Source of the DNA: Azohydromonas lata NBRC 102462
GTDB lineage: Bacteria > Pseudomonadota > Gammaproteobacteria > Burkholderiales > Burkholderiaceae_C
Reading direction: 5' to 3'
Assembly (NCBI RefSeq): GCF_001571085.1
Contig: NZ_BCTC01000002.1
Location: forward strand, 124,001-188,000
Length of the DNA: 64,000 bases
The position numbers and the translations under genes are program-made. The notes under the pieces are model-generated. The model saw only the letters and a list, made by a program, of their open reading frames with translations, did not search any database and was not told where the DNA came from. Below are positions 60,586 through 64,000 of the stretch, in pieces (the stretch's first letter is position 1; each line of letters starts with the position of its first letter).

Positions 60586-60978
60586 ATGTACATCGGTTCC
60601 CTTTCCCAAGCCACAGGCGCCAGCCCGAAGGCCATACGGCTTTATGAATCCATGGGCCTGCTTTATGGCGTGCAGCGCCGCGGTGCCTACCGGATTTATT
60701 CAGAGCAGCACGTGATGCAGGTGCAGCTCATACGCCGTGCCCAACTGCTGGGTTTCAAGCTGGCCGAGCTGCAGCCCGTGCTGACGTGCCGCGATGGCGG
60801 ACCGGACTGGGACGAGGTCGTCGGATTCCTCAAGCAAAAACAGGGGGCCCTACGCCAGGAGATCGAAAGGCTGGAGCAGCTCGACGTGCACATCGGCCTG
60901 GTGCTGGAAGAGTTGGCCCAATGCCTCAGCACGCCGCCGGTGAATCCTTCACAGGATTGCGATCTGCTCGCGGTGTGA
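60586..60978 (+). CDS. MerR-family transcriptional regulator
   Basis: 130 aa. Winged-helix MerR start YIGSLSQATGASPKAIRLYE with RIYSEQHVMQVQLIRRAQLL, then a dimerisation coiled coil (LKQKQGALRQEIERLEQLDV). The usual start ATG is at 60586; GTG 60565 is also open. The C-terminus is short and has one Cys (QDCDLLAV) and no metal cluster. It immediately precedes an NAD(P)H-dependent oxidoreductase on the same strand, a common MerR arrangement for redox or thiol-responsive control. Confidence 0.88.
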   Translation: MYIGSLSQATGASPKAIRLYESMGLLYGVQRRGAYRIYSEQHVMQVQLIRRAQLLGFKLAELQPVLTCRDGGPDWDEVVGFLKQKQGALRQEIERLEQLDVHIGLVLEELAQCLSTPPVNPSQDCDLLAV

Positions 60979-61055
60979 AAAATTGGGCACGCCCGGCTTG
61001 ACTCTGCCCCTAGGGGCAGAGTTCACACTCCGCGCCGATTTCAAAGGCATGGGAT

Positions 61056-61646
61056 GTGCGCGAAATGGGCAGCAGGCGGGTTTTGGTGATTGCGGCACAT
61101 GCGCCAACGGGATGTTATGGCGCTGCGCTCGCCGAGGCCTATGTGGGCCACGCGCGGTATTTCGGCCACCAAGTCAGGGTTCTCAACCTGAACATGCTGC
61201 AATTCGATCCCGTGCTGCACGGGGGCTACCGCAGCGTGCAGCCGCTGGAGCCGGATTTGGCAATGGCCCAGGAAGCCCTGCGTTGGGCGGAGCACCTGAC
61301 TTTCATCTATCCCATCTGGTGGGGAAGCGTGCCGGCGGTGCTCAAGGGTTTTCTGGACAGGGTGCTGCTGCCCGGATTTGCCTTTGAGTATCAGCCCGGA
61401 AATCATTTCCCGGAGAAATTGCTGAAAGGGCGTTCCGCGCACATCGTCGCGACCATGGACACGCCGCCCTGGTATTTCCGTTGGCTTTACTTGGCGCCCG
61501 GGCTCAGGCAATTGAAAAGGAACACCCTGGAGTTTTGCGGCGTGCGGCCGGTGCGCACGCTGGCGCTTGGGCCCGTGCTGGGCTCCTCGTCGCCCCGGCG
61601 CGCGCGGTGGCTGGAAAAAGTGCGCGATCTGGCCGAGAAGCTTTGA
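61056..61646 (+). CDS. NAD(P)H-dependent oxidoreductase, flavodoxin-like fold
   Basis: 196 aa from a GTG start; ATG 61065 is equally possible. Flavodoxin-like fold: RVLVIAAHAPTGCYGAALAE for the FMN phosphate loop, TFIYPIWWGSVPAVLKGFLD and VATMDTPPWYF as in NQO1/MdaB-like quinone reductases. FMN or FAD dependent two-electron reduction is expected. Probably regulated by the upstream MerR gene (77-base gap). Confidence 0.88.
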   Translation: MREMGSRRVLVIAAHAPTGCYGAALAEAYVGHARYFGHQVRVLNLNMLQFDPVLHGGYRSVQPLEPDLAMAQEALRWAEHLTFIYPIWWGSVPAVLKGFLDRVLLPGFAFEYQPGNHFPEKLLKGRSAHIVATMDTPPWYFRWLYLAPGLRQLKRNTLEFCGVRPVRTLALGPVLGSSSPRRARWLEKVRDLAEKL

Positions 61647-61670
61647 CGCCGCGGCCGGCCGGCCGCGGCG
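61647..61670. repeat. 24-base perfect palindrome between convergent genes
   Basis: CGCCGCGGCCGG followed directly by CCGGCCGCGGCG. It starts at the oxidoreductase stop and precedes the convergent fusion gene by 20 bases. Very GC-rich and without a T-tract on either strand; it may act as a factor-dependent stop or just reflect composition. Confidence 0.55.
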
Positions 61671-61690
61671 CCCTGGCGTGCGCGGGCTGG

Positions 61691-64000
61691 TCAGCCCGCC
61701 TGCTGCAGCGCCGTGGTGGTCAACGCGCCGCGCTGGCGCAGCAGCGTCATCACCAATTCGGCCGCCTGGCGTCCGGCGGTGAAGGCGTGGGGCGCGCCCT
61801 CGGCCTGCCAGCGGCCGTGGTGGCCGGCCAGGACGATGCCGTGCTCGCCGAACCACTGCCGTATCAGCAGCAGCGCGGCCTGCTGCGCCGCGTCCGGCAG
61901 CGCCCGCGCGCAGGGCAGGTCCAGTTGCGAGGCGAAGTGCACGGGGTCGGCGCTGGAGAACAGGCCGATGCGGCGGCAGTCGGCAATCACCCGGTCTATC
62001 AGCGCCGCGCCCTCGCAGGGCAGGGGCTGGTCCGGCCCGTAGGCGATCTCGCACGAGAGCGCGAAGCCGCCCGGCGCGTTGTTGTGCGCGCTGGCGTTGC
62101 CCTGGACGAACACGCGCTGGAACACCGTGCCGGCCGGCACCTCCATCCAGTGCGCATCGGTGAGCTTTTCTCGGCCCGGCGCCAGGCCGATGCCGAGGTT
62201 CACGCAGCGCAACGAACCCTGGCGCAGCGTTCGCGCGGCGTTGCGCAGCTCGGCCGGGGCCTCCTCGCCGCAGGCCTGCACCAGCGCGGGCAGCGGGATG
62301 GTGCTGATGAGCGTGTCGAAGCGCAGCGAGCGCCCGTCGTCCAGCCGCACCGTGCGCCGCGAGGGCGACAGGTGCAGCAGCGTGGTCTTGAGCGCCAGCT
62401 CGCAGTCCAGCTTGGGCAGGAAGGCGTCCATCAGCGCCTGGAAGCCGCCGTGCAGCGGGTAGCCGAAGTCGCGGTCCGCGCGCAGCGGGGGCAGACCCAC
62501 CTGCGGCGCGGGCTGCTCCACGTGGCGCACGCGCGGCGGCAGCCAGTGCAGGTTGTCGCCGAGCAGCCGCTCGGCCAGCGCCTTCACCTCCGGGTCGCCG
62601 CTTTGCAGCACGTGGGCGCCGTGGTCGAAGGTGTAGCCCTGCTGGTGCACCGAGCGGCAGCCGCCGCCCACGTGCTCCTCGCGCTCGACCACCAGCGTGT
62701 CGTGCCCCTCGTCGTGCAGGCCCAGGTGGTAGGCGGCCGACAACCCCGTGGCCCCGGCGCCTATGACCATGTGGCGCACGGCCGGCGGCTGCGAGGCGCC
62801 CGCCGTGCGCACCACCGGCGTGGCGGCGCTGGTGCTGCTGAAACCTTCGGCGGGGGCCAGGCCGGCGAGCTCGCGCAGCGCGGCGGGCGAGTCGGCCGTG
62901 GACGCGCGCAGCGCCTGGCGCAGCAGCCGCGCCACGGTGCGCGCGCTGCGGTCCCAGGACACCTTGCGCAACGCCTCCTGCATGCGGCCCACCAGCAGCC
63001 GGCGCTCGGCCTCGCCCAGCGCCAGCATCTCCTCGCAGCCCTGGATGAAGTCCACGGGGTCGCGGCCTATGCGCACGATCCCGCCGTAGGGCACTTCCAC
63101 GTCGCGCACGGCGGTGGAGACCACGGGCTTTTCGCCGGCCATGTATTCCAGCGTCTTGGTCGGGCTGATGAAGCGCGTGGACTCGTTGAGCGCGAAGGGC
63201 ATGAGGCAGAGGTCCCATGGCGCCATCAGGTGCGGCAGCAGCGCGTAGCTCTGCATGCCCAGGTAGGTGATGTTGGGCCGCTGCGGCAGCGAGGCGGGGT
63301 CGATCTTGACCACGGGCCCCACCATGACGAGCTGCCACTCGGGGTGGGCATCGGCCACGGCGGCGACGAGCGCCAGGTCCAGCCGCTCGTCGATCACGCC
63401 GTAGAAGCCCAGCCGCGGCCCCGGCGGGATGTGGGCCTGCAGCCGCTGCGCCTCCTGCGCCTCGGCGCTGTTGGCGCGCAGCCGCTGCGGCGCGAAGTGG
63501 TGGACGTCCACCGAGCTGGGCAGGCAGTGCACGTTGGGGTGCAGCGGGCGCTTGGCCTCGAACAGGGCCGGGCCGCCGGTGAAGACCACGCTGGACATCT
63601 TCATCAGCGCGTTCTCGCGCTGGCGCAACTGCTTGGGCGCGTTCTTGAAGGCCGAGAGCTCGTCCATGCAGTCGTAGACCACGGCGCGGGGCTTGAGCGC
63701 GGCCACCAGCGGCAGCGCCATGGGCGTGTAGAACCAGACCAGGCTGTCCTCTATGCCCTCCTGGCGCATGAACTCGGCCAGCAGCGGCTTGAGCACGCTC
63801 AACTGGTCGTCGTGGAAGCCGGGGGCCGTCACCGGCGTGCGCGGCACCAGCACCTCCAGGTTGGAGCCTTGCGGCACGCGGTCCAGGCGCGGCTCGCCCT
63901 CGCAGTGCACGGGCTCCTCGACGAAGAGCACGCGGTAGTGCTCCGACAGGCGCGAGAGCAGGTGTTGCGGCCGCTGGTACACGAAACCCCAGCGCAGGTG
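61691..64000 (-). CDS. Glycosyltransferase-FAD oxidoreductase fusion, 5' end outside window
   Basis: 770 codons are visible and the frame continues past 64000. The N-terminal half is a TuaH/GT4-like glycosyltransferase beginning RWGFVYQRPQHLLSRLS, with FGVIDERLDLALVAAVAD-type donor fold and FISPTKTLEYMAGEKPVVST. After a linker near residue 400, a second domain starts MVIGAGATGLSAAYHLGLHD, followed by VEREEHVGGGCRS and a NAD(P)-binding C-terminus; it resembles protoporphyrinogen-oxidase/UDP-galactopyranose-mutase-like FAD proteins. The fused layout suggests a sugar is oxidised or ring-changed and then transferred. The upstream part may hold further exopolysaccharide genes. Confidence 0.85.
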   Translation of the reverse strand, partial: HLRWGFVYQRPQHLLSRLSEHYRVLFVEEPVHCEGEPRLDRVPQGSNLEVLVPRTPVTAPGFHDDQLSVLKPLLAEFMRQEGIEDSLVWFYTPMALPLVAALKPRAVVYDCMDELSAFKNAPKQLRQRENALMKMSSVVFTGGPALFEAKRPLHPNVHCLPSSVDVHHFAPQRLRANSAEAQEAQRLQAHIPPGPRLGFYGVIDERLDLALVAAVADAHPEWQLVMVGPVVKIDPASLPQRPNITYLGMQSYALLPHLMAPWDLCLMPFALNESTRFISPTKTLEYMAGEKPVVSTAVRDVEVPYGGIVRIGRDPVDFIQGCEEMLALGEAERRLLVGRMQEALRKVSWDRSARTVARLLRQALRASTADSPAALRELAGLAPAEGFSSTSAATPVVRTAGASQPPAVRHMVIGAGATGLSAAYHLGLHDEGHDTLVVEREEHVGGGCRSVHQQGYTFDHGAHVLQSGDPEVKALAERLLGDNLHWLPPRVRHVEQPAPQVGLPPLRADRDFGYPLHGGFQALMDAFLPKLDCELALKTTLLHLSPSRRTVRLDDGRSLRFDTLISTIPLPALVQACGEEAPAELRNAARTLRQGSLRCVNLGIGLAPGREKLTDAHWMEVPAGTVFQRVFVQGNASAHNNAPGGFALSCEIAYGPDQPLPCEGAALIDRVIADCRRIGLFSSADPVHFASQLDLPCARALPDAAQQAALLLIRQWFGEHGIVLAGHHGRWQAEGAPHAFTAGRQAAELVMTLLRQRGALTTTALQQAG

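Noticed and set aside
61647..61670. Palindrome as an intrinsic terminator
   Set aside because: There is no T-tract on either strand, so only a palindrome is recorded.

Overview
The window is GC-rich, gene-dense bacterial DNA. Gene content and arrangement (tandem cyanophycin synthetases with their ABC/DUF1854 partners, a yqjDE-like stress operon, a paired TuaH-type glycosyltransferase/FAD protein) suggest a betaproteobacterium of the Burkholderiales, most likely Comamonadaceae. I see no rRNA, tRNA, CRISPR array, phage or intact insertion sequence.

Layout. 1-5920: a tightly packed, same-strand, mostly overlapping gene set. It holds the end of a diaminobutyrate aminotransferase, a lysine/ornithine-type N-monooxygenase, a DAO-family FAD oxidase, a PaiB/KtzT-family protein, a second ZapE-like ATPase, a tautomerase and a flavin reductase. 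The N-hydroxylase plus PaiB/KtzT pair is the signature of piperazate-type N-N bond formation. 5954-9242: a broken IclR regulator, an MhpB-type extradiol dioxygenase and an HsaA/HsaB-like two-component flavin monooxygenase. 9303-17622: a DUF4126 protein, then the cyanophycin locus: a short CphA2-like synthetase without a usable P-loop, translationally coupled to a full CphA, and divergent from a dedicated ABC exporter and a DUF1854 protein. 17648-20488: hemerythrin, SirB2, DoxX and hemerythrin genes. 21095-24016: an ABC exporter fused to a degenerate histidine-kinase ATPase domain and a degenerate receiver domain, the most unusual gene here.

24060-38000 holds housekeeping and stress genes: fumC, a sigma-54 response regulator, an isochorismatase-fold hydrolase, YeaQ, a yqjD/yqjE/yqjK-lipocalin operon, DUF421, two low-complexity hydrophilic proteins, a hybrid sensor kinase and a Na+/H+ antiporter. 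38140-45340 is a surface-glycan (heptose/carbamoyl-sugar) cluster. In it a GmhB-type phosphatase, two family-9 glycosyltransferases and a carbamoyltransferase are intact, while a GT4, a GT2, a third start-proximal gene and a GmhA-like SIS gene are reduced to remnants. 45491-61646 holds topoisomerase IB, envelope/stress lipoproteins, more glycosyltransferases, a PAP2/GT4/PLD-like lipid-associated operon, transporters and small metabolic enzymes. The right edge cuts a glycosyltransferase-FAD oxidoreductase fusion.

A 124-151 bp inverted-repeat element occurs three times in intergenic DNA (20610, 44888, 60324), with the first two copies in opposite orientation, as expected for a MITE-like or REP-like element.
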